Positions 44,757 to 52,991 of a DNA stretch of 64,000 nucleotides are shown here, one piece after another. Below the pieces are notes generated by a model. That model was not told where the DNA came from, searched no databases, and worked only from the letters and a program-made list of their open reading frames with translations. Source of the stretch: Ardenticatenaceae bacterium (GTDB lineage: Bacteria; Chloroflexota; Anaerolineae; Promineifilales; Promineifilaceae). Each line of letters opens with the position of its first letter. Position 1 is the first letter of the stretch. Position numbers and translations under genes: made by a program. The stretch is from the NCBI GenBank assembly GCA_030065875.1, contig JASJCR010000008.1:1-64000 (forward strand), given 5' to 3'.

Positions 44757-44843
44757 GGTTTGGTCTGATATAAAAATCTTTGCAATCTTAGCTGATTTTT
44801 CTTTAATTTTAAGTAGTTTACAAAGAGAATTGTTAAAAAAAGC

Positions 44844-44945
44844 CACGGATTAACACGAATTTTCACGGATTTCTCTCTAGCTCCTGCGGAGCTCTGCGAA
44901 AATCTGCGTAATCTGCGGACACCTTCTTCAGAAAACTTTTTGTAA
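44844..44945. repeat. Dispersed repeat (TCTGCGGACACCTTCTTCAG-type)
   Basis: The repeat contains ACGGATT and TCTGCG words in both orientations and ends with a 34-base segment (44912-44945) nearly identical to 46775-46808. The rest of 44757-44971 shows no gene. Confidence 0.6.
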
Positions 44946-44971
44946 CTTACCTAAGACATCAATTTGAATTT

Positions 44972-45484
44972 ATGAAAACGGTGCAGCGCAAAATATGCCT
45001 CTTGGGTGACTTTTCGGTTGGAAAAACCAGCCTGGTGCGGCAGTTTGTCGAGGGCCGTTTTGATGACCGTTATCTCAGCACCATTGGGGTCAAGATTTCC
45101 CGCCGTCAAATTTCCCGTCCTGATTATTTGCTCAATTTGCTGATTTGGGATTTAGCTGGAGGAGATGACTATGATGATGTCACTTCCGGGTATTTGCGCG
45201 GGGCGGCCGGCATTTTGATGGTGTGTGATTTGACGCGTCCGCTGACCCTGCACACGCTCAGAAAATATCGCAAACAGTTAGATGAGATTAAACTTGACCC
45301 GGTGGTGGTCATCGCTGCCAATAAGGTAGACCTGGTTGCCGAGCGGGCGGTTGATGACTCATTATTGGAGGAGTTATCCCAACAAATCAACGCTCCTTAT
45401 TTATTGAGCAGTGCAAAAACAGGAGAAGGTGTCGCGGCCGCCTTTGATCAAATTGCAGGACTGCTTGAGAAGAAAAAATCATGA
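44972..45484 (+). CDS. Ras-like small GTPase (prokaryotic Rup/MglA-related group)
   Basis: This 170-residue GTPase has all G motifs: P-loop LLGDFSVGKTSLV, G2 Thr in STIGV, G3 WDLAGGDDYDDV, G4 AANKVDL and G5 SSAKTGEGV. The G3 motif ends Gly-Gly instead of the catalytic Gly-Gln of Ras, so intrinsic GTPase activity should be low or need a partner. It resembles Rab-type proteins found in cyanobacteria and Chloroflexota. The stop TGA is followed after one base by the histidine kinase ATG, so the two are probably co-translated. No ribosome binding site is visible before its ATG. Confidence 0.88.
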   Translation: MKTVQRKICLLGDFSVGKTSLVRQFVEGRFDDRYLSTIGVKISRRQISRPDYLLNLLIWDLAGGDDYDDVTSGYLRGAAGILMVCDLTRPLTLHTLRKYRKQLDEIKLDPVVVIAANKVDLVAERAVDDSLLEELSQQINAPYLLSSAKTGEGVAAAFDQIAGLLEKKKS

Positions 45485-45485
45485 T

Positions 45486-46685
45486 ATGAAAGATTCCAAG
45501 CTGCCTCCCAATCTAATTGAGAAACGGGTTGTTGAACATCTGGGCACCCGTTTTGCTTATGCCCTCCTAGACCCTCAGTTCAAAATAAAATCAACCAGCT
45601 TTAACTTCAACGAACTTGCTGCCCCTGAAGGGGAAGGTTTGCAGGGAATGCCGTTAGCGGATCTTTTTCCCGAATTAATCGGGCTTGAAGAAAGTATGGG
45701 CGAATTATTAAGCGGTGATTTGGAAGCGTTAAATTTGGACGCGGTGAATCGGCTTGTTCAGAACGGCAGTGAAGGGGAAGAGGTCGTTCAATATTTTAAT
45801 TTCACTCTCTTTCCTGCGGATCGACGACGGCCGGGAGAGGGGCTGATTTTTTTAATTGAAGAGGTATCGGATCAAGCCAATCTCCGGCAAGATCTGGTGC
45901 AGGAACGCAATCAGCTGCGATTAACCCAGGGGGAGCTGGCCCGGGCAAACCGGGAGCTGCAGCGTCTCGACCAAATTAAAACCCTCTTTCTATCGATGGC
46001 GGCCCACGATATGCGCACTCCATTGAGCGTGATTTCCGGCTATATTGAATTGATCCAGGATATGATTCGGGATGACGAGCCACAAGATAAATCTCTGATT
46101 AACAGAGATCTGACCATTATGCAGGATCAGGTTCACTGGTTAAATCGCCTGATTTTGAACGTTCTGGATTTAAATTTAATCGAAAACGAACTGCTGGTTG
46201 TTGACCGGCAGCCGTTTGACATGCGTCTGGCGGTGGAGCAGGTTGCCCGTTCGACGCAAAATATGTTCAAAAACGCCCGGCAGCATCTATCCTATCACGT
46301 TCCAACAGCCGACGTTTTTGTTTTAGCGGAGTCGGATCGCATCAAGCAGGTGCTGTTTAATTTGGTGGGCAACAGCTTTAAATTTATATCGAGAGGCGGC
46401 CGGGTCCACATCGACCTGCGTAGTGACATTGATCGTCAGAAAGCGATTTTGGCGATCGAAGATGATGGACCAGGCATCGATAAGGCATATCAAAAGCACC
46501 TGTTTAAGCTGCATTATCGCACGCCCGAATCAAATGAGGTTCAGGGAACCGGTCTTGGTTTGTACATCGTAAAAAAACTGGTTGATCAGCATGAGGGCAC
46601 CATTTGGGTGGAAAGCGAGGTAGGGCAGGGCACGCGCTTTGTCATTGAACTGCCATTATTAAGTAATTTGCAAAAAGTCTCATAA
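45486..46685 (+). CDS. Soluble PAS-type sensor histidine kinase coupled to the small GTPase
   Basis: The ATG at 45486 is chosen because it lies one base after the GTPase stop; it gives 399 residues. Residues 1-130 form a PAS-like input domain (RFAYALLDPQFKIKSTSFNF). A short coiled coil follows, then HisKA with AAHDMRTPLSVISGY (phospho-acceptor His), then HATPase with N-box LVGNSFKFIS, G1 DDGPGID and G2 GTGLGLYIV. There is no membrane segment. Cognate response regulators may be elsewhere; the GTPase may be its input or output (inference). Confidence 0.86.
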   Translation: MKDSKLPPNLIEKRVVEHLGTRFAYALLDPQFKIKSTSFNFNELAAPEGEGLQGMPLADLFPELIGLEESMGELLSGDLEALNLDAVNRLVQNGSEGEEVVQYFNFTLFPADRRRPGEGLIFLIEEVSDQANLRQDLVQERNQLRLTQGELARANRELQRLDQIKTLFLSMAAHDMRTPLSVISGYIELIQDMIRDDEPQDKSLINRDLTIMQDQVHWLNRLILNVLDLNLIENELLVVDRQPFDMRLAVEQVARSTQNMFKNARQHLSYHVPTADVFVLAESDRIKQVLFNLVGNSFKFISRGGRVHIDLRSDIDRQKAILAIEDDGPGIDKAYQKHLFKLHYRTPESNEVQGTGLGLYIVKKLVDQHEGTIWVESEVGQGTRFVIELPLLSNLQKVS

Positions 46686-46689
46686 TTAA

Positions 46690-46808
46690 TATTATCCGCA
46701 GATTACACAGATTTTCGCAGATTACAGAGAAAAATCTGTGGCCATCTGCGAACCTCTGGTTCTGCGCTCCGCGCTCTGCGGACACCTTCTTCAGAAAAAT
46801 TTTTGTAA
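46690..46808. repeat. Dispersed repeat (CCGCAGATTACACAG-type)
   Basis: The repeat contains repeats of CAGATT and ATCTG words, then a 34-base segment (46775-46808) shared with 44912-44945. It lies between the histidine kinase and the dehydrogenase. Confidence 0.6.
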
Positions 46809-46848
46809 ACGACTTAATCAATCAAACAACCGCATAAGGAAGTTGGAA

Positions 46849-47742
46849 ATGAGCGAACGGCTGGGATTTATTGGATTGGGTATTATGGGGCAGGGAATGG
46901 CCCTAAATCTGTTACGGGCCGGGTATGACCTGGCGGTGTGGAATCGGACGGCCAGCAAGTGTGCAGATGTTGTCTCGGCTGGAGCAGCCGCCTGCGACAC
47001 CCCACGCGAGGTTGCTGAAAAAAGCGACATCATTTTTATTTGCGTGAGCAATACGGCCGATGTCGAGGCGGTTATTTTTGGCGAAAACGGTTTGTTTGAT
47101 GGCTTGACGGCCGGCAATCTCGTGGTTGATCACAGCACCATCAGCCCCCACGGCACGCGAGAGATCGCCAATCGCCTATCTGAACGCAGCGTGAGGATGC
47201 TCGATGCGCCGATCAGCGGCGGCAGCGAAGGGGCCGCAAAAGGGACCCTCAGCATCATGATCGGTGGGGATGCTGACCAGGTCGAGCGAGCGCGGCCGTA
47301 TTTAGAGGTGATGGGTAAAACGATTACCCACGTTGGCGGTCAGGGAGATGGTCAATCGGTTAAATTGGTCAATCAAATTTTGGTGGCCGGGACCATGCTT
47401 TCGATGGGGGAAGCGCTTCTATTTGCCCAGGCCAGCGGCTTAAATTTAGAGAAGACCCTGGCGGCCGTTTCCGGAGGCGCAGCCGGGAGCTGGACCCTCA
47501 GCAATCGCGGGCCGCAGGTCATCGAGCGGGATTGGCGGCCGGGGTTTACTATCGACCTGCAGCAAAAAGATTTGCGATTGGTTCAGGAAGCGGCCGATCA
47601 CGTGGGAGCGCCGATACCGGCAACCAGCCTCGCTTTTCAACTTTATCGTACCCTGCAAAAACTGGGGCTTGGCCACGAAGGGAACCACGCCATCGTCCGG
47701 GCTCTCGAACACCTGATCGATGTGGAAATCGGAAGTGAATAA
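46849..47742 (+). CDS. 3-hydroxyisobutyrate dehydrogenase-like NAD(P)-dependent oxidoreductase
   Basis: From the ATG at 46849 (AAGGAAG upstream) the protein has 297 residues. It has the Rossmann motif GFIGLGIMGQGMA at the N-terminus, the substrate motif DAPISGGSEGA and the catalytic Lys in GDGQSVKLVNQ. By family it oxidises beta-hydroxy acids such as 3-hydroxyisobutyrate or tartronate semialdehyde. Codon use matches the surroundings. An in-frame extension up to 46738 runs through repeat sequence and is rejected. It is monocistronic and has no clear pathway neighbour. Confidence 0.92.
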   Translation: MSERLGFIGLGIMGQGMALNLLRAGYDLAVWNRTASKCADVVSAGAAACDTPREVAEKSDIIFICVSNTADVEAVIFGENGLFDGLTAGNLVVDHSTISPHGTREIANRLSERSVRMLDAPISGGSEGAAKGTLSIMIGGDADQVERARPYLEVMGKTITHVGGQGDGQSVKLVNQILVAGTMLSMGEALLFAQASGLNLEKTLAAVSGGAAGSWTLSNRGPQVIERDWRPGFTIDLQQKDLRLVQEAADHVGAPIPATSLAFQLYRTLQKLGLGHEGNHAIVRALEHLIDVEIGSE

Positions 47743-48035
47743 GTGTCGCCTGAAAACCATCTTCCAAAACAGGCTCGTCATCCTGGCCCCCGTCAACACG
47801 GGGGTAAACGACGGCGGGGATCCATCAGTGGCAATCCAATGGATTCCCGCGAATACGCCGTAGCAAAGAGACATCAGCTTGCGCTTCTCCACAATGCCGA
47901 CCGTCCTTGCCACGTTTAAGTTGTCGACAGGTGGCTAGGATGAAACCGGTGTAGGGGCTTGGCTAGCCAAGCCCTTACTAGTGTGGATTGATTAAATCGC
48001 CCTCAACCCTCAAATATTTATTTTTTATTAAATCG
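47743..48035. repeat. Repeat island between dehydrogenase and SulP gene
   Basis: No gene is seen. GTCATCCTGGCCCCCGTC starts a palindromic block at 47777, followed at 47951-47980 by a GGGCTTGGCTAGCCAAGCCC element (with AGGATGAAACC before it) and TTAAATCGCC after it. The end of the gap (48005-48035) is very AT-rich. Confidence 0.65.
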
Positions 48036-48052
48036 CCCATATCCGATATGGG
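48036..48052. promoter_or_regulatory. Inverted repeat upstream of the SulP gene
   Basis: CCCATAT-CCG-ATATGGG is a perfect 7-bp inverted repeat about 124 bases before the SulP start, close to a TAGAAT hexamer (48061-48066). It may be an operator. Confidence 0.4.
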
Positions 48053-48161
48053 AAGTTATGTAGAATAATTTCACCTGCACAGATATTATCCAGAAAAAAC
48101 ATCGACAAAATATTTACAAACGCCTAAGAATTTATGATTCCTGGGTAATTTGAGGAGGCTG

Positions 48162-48179
48162 ATGAGCGTAAGATCATGA
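48162..48179 (+). CDS. Mini-ORF (MSVRS) overlapping the SulP start codon
   Basis: A five-codon frame ATG AGC GTA AGA TCA TGA begins 3 bases after AGGAGG (48153-48158), and its stop overlaps the SulP start (ATGA at 48176-48179). The AGGAGG is 17 bases from the SulP ATG, too far to serve it directly. Translational coupling through this mini-ORF is an attractive explanation but untested. Confidence 0.35.
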   Translation: MSVRS

Positions 48180-49849
48180 ATACAAAATTTTACGACATGC
48201 GAAATTTGAAAGGGGATTTAACCGGTGGACTGGTTGCCGGTGTCGTGGCCTTGCCCCTGGCGCTGGCTTTTGGTGTTCAATCGGGTCTGGGTGCCATTTA
48301 TGGCTTGTACGGAGCGATCATGCTCGGTATATTGGCGGCGGTTTTTGGCGGGACCGCAACGCAGGCTAGCGGCCCTACCGGTCCGATGACCGTGGTTTCG
48401 GCCTCGTTGGTTGCTTCCGCGATCGCTTTGACGGGCAGTCTCGAAAACGCCTGGGGAATTATCGTCATCACTTTTTTGTTGGGTGGCGCGTTCCAGATTG
48501 TTTTTGGATTTCTCAACATCGCCCGCTATATTAAATTTTTCCCTTATCCGGTTATATCCGGCTTTATGAGCGGCGTTGGCCTGATTATTGTCCTGCTCCA
48601 GATCTATCCTTTTATGGGAGTTACTTCTCCCTCCAGCACGCTGGGGGTATTGTTAGAAATCCCTCGACTGATAGAGAATCTGAACTGGTCAGCTCTCGGT
48701 CTCGGTCTACTAACGGTGGCCATTTACTATTTATTCCCCCGGTTGACCAAGGCGATTCCCAGTGCGTTGGTGGCCCTGATTGTGGCTTCGGTCGTAGGCT
48801 ACATCCTGCAGCTTGATGCACCGCTTATCGGGGATATTCCTTCCGGTTTACCCGCTATTCAGCTGGGCACCATTTTAACAATTGACTCATCGGCCTACCT
48901 GCTTATTCTCGAATACGCCGTCGTTCTGGCCGTGCTTGGCTCGATCGATTCCCTTTTGACCTCGGTCATTGCCGACAACATCACCAAAACAAAGCACAAC
49001 AGCAATCGAGAGTTAATTGGTCAGGGTATCGGCAACATGGCGGCCGCCGTATTTGGCGGTATTCCTGGTGCCGGAGCAACAAAGGGCACGGTTGTTAACA
49101 TCAATTCAGGCGGTAGGACTCGCCTATCCGGCACCATACACGGCTTGTTTTTGCTGGCTGTTCTATTAGGTCTGGGTCAGCTTGCTGCGTTTATTCCCCT
49201 GGCCGTTCTGGCCGGCATTTTGATTCCGATCGGCTTCAATATTATCGACATGAGGGGCCTCAGACATCTGTTTGATGTACCCCGTGCGGATGCGGTTGTC
49301 TTAGTCGTCGTCTTCGCGGTCACAACCTTTGGCAGCCTGATTAATGCTGTCGCGTTGGGAATCATCCTGGCGTCGATTTTATTTATGAAGCGCTCGAGCG
49401 ATCTGGCCGAAGAAGGCACCAATGTGGCTACCCTGGCGGGAGTCGATGGCGAGAAGCTGTGGGATGATGAGATTGCCCACTATGATGATTTCAAAGACAC
49501 AGTCTATGTCAAACATCTGTATGGTCCCCTCTTCTTTGGCTTCACTTCACATTTCCAGGAGCTCGTTAAAGATTTGGATGAGAACATCAGCGCGCTCATT
49601 ATTCGCATGGACAGGGTTCCCCATATCGATCAAACCGGCCTTTATGCCATGGAGGAAACGGCGTTCGAGCTTGAACAAAAGGGGGTTCCCGTCATCTTAA
49701 CCGGCCTGCAGTCACAGCCGGCCGACATGCTCGAAAGAATCGACATCATTCCCGATTTGATTCCGCGGGAACAGCTGTTTGATACTTTTGAGGACAGTAT
49801 CGACTGGCTCCAGCTGCAGCTTCCTGAAAGAAGCAAAGTTGCCGTTTGA
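48176..49849 (+). CDS. SulP-family anion transporter with C-terminal STAS domain
   Basis: This 557-residue protein has ten or more membrane segments with the SulP signature region (GLVAGVVALPLALAFGVQSG near residue 20, GGTATQASGPTGPM) and a C-terminal STAS domain (about 440-550, with HIDQTGLYAMEETAF). Because a beta-carbonic anhydrase gene follows 61 bases downstream, bicarbonate is the most likely substrate (compare BicA-type transporters), although sulfate cannot be excluded by sequence alone. The start has no direct Shine-Dalgarno; see the overlapping mini-ORF. Confidence 0.9.
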   Translation: MNTKFYDMRNLKGDLTGGLVAGVVALPLALAFGVQSGLGAIYGLYGAIMLGILAAVFGGTATQASGPTGPMTVVSASLVASAIALTGSLENAWGIIVITFLLGGAFQIVFGFLNIARYIKFFPYPVISGFMSGVGLIIVLLQIYPFMGVTSPSSTLGVLLEIPRLIENLNWSALGLGLLTVAIYYLFPRLTKAIPSALVALIVASVVGYILQLDAPLIGDIPSGLPAIQLGTILTIDSSAYLLILEYAVVLAVLGSIDSLLTSVIADNITKTKHNSNRELIGQGIGNMAAAVFGGIPGAGATKGTVVNINSGGRTRLSGTIHGLFLLAVLLGLGQLAAFIPLAVLAGILIPIGFNIIDMRGLRHLFDVPRADAVVLVVVFAVTTFGSLINAVALGIILASILFMKRSSDLAEEGTNVATLAGVDGEKLWDDEIAHYDDFKDTVYVKHLYGPLFFGFTSHFQELVKDLDENISALIIRMDRVPHIDQTGLYAMEETAFELEQKGVPVILTGLQSQPADMLERIDIIPDLIPREQLFDTFEDSIDWLQLQLPERSKVAV

Positions 49850-49910
49850 TTTTTTAAACAACCGGTGGAATACCGTTTACAACGACACTCAATAAAAAAA
49901 GGAGATTGGT

Positions 49911-50510
49911 ATGATTACACAAACTGAGCAATCTTTGTCAACGATGACCCCTGAGAAGGCGTTAAACCTCTTAAAAGAAGGAAACAACCGATTTGTCGAC
50001 GGGCAAAATGACGACCGGAATTTACTAAAGCAGGTGGAAACCACGAGCGGCGGCCAATATCCGTTTGCCGTCATCCTTGGTTGTGTTGATTCACGCGTGC
50101 CGCATGAGCTGATTTTTGACCTGGGGATTGGCGATGTTTTTAGCGTGCGGATCGCCGGCAACCACATCAACGAGGATATTTTGGGCAGCATGGAGTTTGC
50201 CTGCCATGTGGTTGGTTCCAAACATATATTGGTATTGGGTCATACCAGCTGCGGCGCGATTCAGGGCGCGGCCGGAAAGGTCGAGCTGGGTCATTTAACC
50301 CAGCTGCTCGACAAGCTTCAGCCGGCCGTCACGGCTGCTGGAAGCGAGGCTACGGTCGATCAAATCGCGGCCGCCAACGTGAAATTGACGGTGGAAGAGA
50401 TCAAAGCTCAGAGCCCGACCTTAAGGGCGCTGGTAGAAAGTGGTGATCTTTCCATCTCTGGTGCGATGTATGATGTTTCCAGCGGACAGGTAACGTTTGA
50501 CATCGCCTAA
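49911..50510 (+). CDS. Beta-class carbonic anhydrase
   Basis: Interconverts CO2 and bicarbonate in the cytoplasm. The 199-residue protein has the zinc ligands and active-site dyad of the beta class: Cys58, Asp60 and Arg62 in ILGCVDSRVP, and His111 and Cys114 in LGHTSCGA. No signal peptide is present. AAGGAG lies about 7 bases before the ATG. It is very probably co-transcribed with the SulP transporter, giving a two-gene unit for bicarbonate uptake or pH balance. Confidence 0.94.
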   Translation: MITQTEQSLSTMTPEKALNLLKEGNNRFVDGQNDDRNLLKQVETTSGGQYPFAVILGCVDSRVPHELIFDLGIGDVFSVRIAGNHINEDILGSMEFACHVVGSKHILVLGHTSCGAIQGAAGKVELGHLTQLLDKLQPAVTAAGSEATVDQIAAANVKLTVEEIKAQSPTLRALVESGDLSISGAMYDVSSGQVTFDIA

Positions 50511-50514
50511 ACCC

Positions 50515-51249
50515 CTATTCCGGCGGGCAGGGCACATCTGACCAAAAAGAGACGCTGCTGCCCTGCTCCGCCGTTCCGGTGACGTAGGTACACCAGAAGC
50601 TGGTCCGATCGGGGAGATCATCACCGCTTCGCCGGCCGAAATTGACAACCCAGTAATGGCCAAAATCGCCTGAGGAAGCCCCATAACCGACGCCCAAATC
50701 GTGTGCATCAGTTGAAAGAATATTGGCGCGATGGATTGAGCTGTTCATCCACCAGTTGACCGCCCCGGCCGCATCGGGAAAGCCCCAGGCGATGATTTCT
50801 CCATGCCAGGAAGGGTTATAGCCGGCTTCTTCGATGCGCTGTTTGACAGTTGAGCCATCGGTTCCGGTGTGGCTGGTGTTGTTGTGGGTAGCCATGTCGT
50901 CGCTGTGCCGCCGGGCTGACTGGACCAGCTGCTCTTCCGTTACCAACGGGTTGAGGGTGTGGCTGCTCCGATTTTGGTTGATTAAGGCGATGACCTCGTT
51001 TTCTCGGGCGGCATCAACAGCCGGATAGCCGTTTGGGGTGGCCGATGGCACGGGGGTAGGGGTTTCATTCAAGACCACGGCCGGTAAATAAACTTCTGCT
51101 GTGACGGTGATTTGAACGATATCCACAACGGCCGCGACCGGTTGATTGAACCACACCCCCCCCAAGATTAACCCTAATGCCAGTGTGAGGGTTCCCAAAA
51201 TCAAGTAATTGCCGTTTTTCCAGTTATGCGTGCTGCGATGTTTAGACAT
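50515..51249 (-). CDS. Membrane-anchored CAP/SCP (PR-1-like) domain protein
   Basis: This 244-residue protein has an N-terminal membrane anchor (about residues 15-35), a short Pro/Thr linker (TPTPVPSATP), and a CAP domain: VIALINQNRSSHTLNPL, then ARRHSDDMATHN, SWHGEIIAWG and GVGYGASSGDFGHYWVVNFG. The typical His and Glu cavity residues are present. CAP proteins are secreted and bind lipids or act as proteases in some cases; the role here is not known. The gene converges on the carbonic anhydrase gene 4 bases away, with no terminator between. Confidence 0.87.
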   Translation of the reverse strand: MSKHRSTHNWKNGNYLILGTLTLALGLILGGVWFNQPVAAVVDIVQITVTAEVYLPAVVLNETPTPVPSATPNGYPAVDAARENEVIALINQNRSSHTLNPLVTEEQLVQSARRHSDDMATHNNTSHTGTDGSTVKQRIEEAGYNPSWHGEIIAWGFPDAAGAVNWWMNSSIHRANILSTDAHDLGVGYGASSGDFGHYWVVNFGRRSGDDLPDRTSFWCTYVTGTAEQGSSVSFWSDVPCPPE

Positions 51250-51364
51250 GCCGGAAAGATTAACATACTCGCCGCTGGGTCACTATATTTTCGGCCGCAG
51301 ATTCACCCTTTTTCACCCCTTGTTTATCGTTGTTTTTACCCCGACCCCGTCAGACAGCAGCCAT

Positions 51365-51430
51365 GGCCAGGATGAAACCGTGTAGGGGCTTGGCTAGTAG
51401 GGGCTTGGCTCGCCAAGCCCGCGCATTGAC
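51365..51430. repeat. GGGCTTGGCTAGCC-type palindromic repeat copy
   Basis: The copy has AGGATGAAACC, then GTAGGGGCTTGGCTAG twice and CGCCAAGCCC. It is a variant of the copies at 37062-37098 and 47951-47980. The rest of 51250-51457 shows no gene. Confidence 0.65.
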
Positions 51431-51457
51431 CGATCGGTGTCATTTCCTTTTCAACCA

Positions 51458-52798
51458 TTAACCCCACACCTTAAACGGCGTGGCCCCCACCCCCGGCCAA
51501 ATGCGAATGACCCCGGCGATGCTGCGGACCAAAATCCACAGCCCGGTGGCTACCCAAATCCAGTTGAGCGCGCCAGGGGATTCGGAATTAATCAGCAAAA
51601 GGGCTGCTCCACCACAGAGGCTGGCCGCAATCATCCCGTTGCGCAGATAGCGATAATCCCCCGTGCCCCAGTGAAGACCGTCGGTAATAAAGGCGACGGC
51701 ATTGATCGGCTGCGTCAGAGCGGCGATTAACCACGCCGGCCGAAAAACAGCCACCGCATCAGGGGGGACCATGGTGCGGATGATGAGCGGCCCCAGAGCG
51801 ATCATGGCCAGCGCTAACAGGACGCCGGTGGCCATGCTCCATTGGGTGGCCACGGCGGCAACTCGCCGCGCCTGGAGAATGTCGTTCGCCCCAACAAAGT
51901 AGCCGACCAGACTTTGACCGGTGATGGCGAACGCCTCCATCGTCAGGGCTGAAAAAATCCACACCTGGCGAATTACCTGATACGCGGCGCCGCTTTCATC
52001 ACCGCTCTGAGTGGCTACCCGAGTCGCCAGCAGCAAAAAGAGCATCAGCATCCCGGTGCGAATAAAGAGGTCGCGGCCGACGCGCAGCAGACCGATCATC
52101 TCCCACAGGCGGAGCTGCTGCGGAACGCCCAGCCTGTACAGCGTAATCGTCAAAACCAGCACGGCGCCCACCCATTGGCTAAGGGCGCTGGCCAGGGCGG
52201 CTCCGGCCACGCCCATCGCCGGCAGCGGACCCAGCCCAAAAATAAATGGCCAGTCGAGCAAAATATTGAGGGCGTTGACCAATAAAGCGATCCACAACGG
52301 GGTTTTCATATCCTGCAAACCGCGCAGGGAGCCCATGGTGGTCAGCGTAATCAGCACCGCCGGTGCTCCAAAAAGGCGCACCTGCATATACCGTTCGGCT
52401 TCAAGAAGGACCTCGCCTCCAGCCCCCAACGCAACGGCCAGCTGCGTGGCCAGCGGATAGCCAATCACGATGAGCAAAATACCCAAAGCAAGCGCCAGGC
52501 TGACCGCCACGCCGTTTATATCGCGCGCTCTTTGACTTTCACCGCGACCCAGCGCCTGGGCGATTCCGGTTTGAGTACCGATCCCCAAAAAATTAAAGAC
52601 CCAAAACGTGCTTGATAAGGCGATCGTGCCCACCCCCAGGGCCGCCAGGGGAACAGACCCGGATTGAGCCACAAACGCCGTGTCGATCAATCCGGTTAAC
52701 GGCTCCGCAATGAGCGAAAATAAAACCGGGATTGAGAGCGAGATCAGGGTTTTGTGCGGTGATTGTTTGAAAGTGGATTCAGAAGCAAGATCAGACAT
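51458..52798 (-). CDS. MATE-family efflux transporter
   Basis: From the ATG at 52798 the protein has 446 residues with about twelve membrane segments in two similar halves: SIPVLFSLIAEPLTGLIDTA near the N-terminus is the first MATE block. It exports cationic drugs or metabolites using a Na+ or H+ gradient. An in-frame extension to 52852 crosses a heptad repeat and is rejected. The gene is divergent to the MocR regulator, with a repeat array between them. Confidence 0.9.
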   Translation of the reverse strand: MSDLASESTFKQSPHKTLISLSIPVLFSLIAEPLTGLIDTAFVAQSGSVPLAALGVGTIALSSTFWVFNFLGIGTQTGIAQALGRGESQRARDINGVAVSLALALGILLIVIGYPLATQLAVALGAGGEVLLEAERYMQVRLFGAPAVLITLTTMGSLRGLQDMKTPLWIALLVNALNILLDWPFIFGLGPLPAMGVAGAALASALSQWVGAVLVLTITLYRLGVPQQLRLWEMIGLLRVGRDLFIRTGMLMLFLLLATRVATQSGDESGAAYQVIRQVWIFSALTMEAFAITGQSLVGYFVGANDILQARRVAAVATQWSMATGVLLALAMIALGPLIIRTMVPPDAVAVFRPAWLIAALTQPINAVAFITDGLHWGTGDYRYLRNGMIAASLCGGAALLLINSESPGALNWIWVATGLWILVRSIAGVIRIWPGVGATPFKVWG

Positions 52799-52811
52799 GG
52801 TGCTAAGTTTA

Positions 52812-52900
52812 CTGTAGACCGCAGACCACAGACCACAGACATCAGATAACAAAGGATCTCTTTTGATGTCTGTCGTCTGAAGTCTGAAGTCTTTTGTCTA
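52812..52900. repeat. Heptad-repeat hairpin array (ACAGACC / GTCTGAA-type)
   Basis: GTAGACC, GCAGACC, ACAGACC, ACAGACA on one arm face GTCTGTC, GTCTGAA, GTCTGAA, GTCTTTT and GTCTAAA on the other. It forms an imperfect hairpin between the divergent MATE and MocR genes. Confidence 0.75.
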
Positions 52901-52944
52901 AATTGTCCCGGTTCATTTAAGCCGATTGTCCCTTGCGAGGGCAA

Positions 52945-52960
52945 ATTGTACTAGTACAAT
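52945..52960. promoter_or_regulatory. 16-base palindromic operator overlapping the MocR promoter
   Basis: ATTGTACTAGTACAAT is a perfect palindrome. Its right half contains a TACAAT -10 hexamer (52955-52960), with TTGCGA (52933-52938) 16 bases upstream as a -35. This is the expected layout for autorepression by the regulator at 52992, or control by another dimeric protein. Confidence 0.6.
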
Positions 52961-52991
52961 ATGAGCAGTTCTTGAATATCTAAGGTAAATT

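Noticed and set aside
46738..46848. N-terminal extension of the dehydrogenase
   Set aside because: It would be encoded by the CAGATT-type repeat; the Rossmann motif and ribosome binding site point to 46849.
48621..48821. Minus-strand frames inside the SulP gene
   Set aside because: They are shadows of a clear membrane protein gene and show no independent signals.
52798..52852. N-terminal extension of the MATE gene
   Set aside because: It is encoded by an ACAGACC-type repeat array; the ATG at 52798 begins a normal MATE N-terminus.
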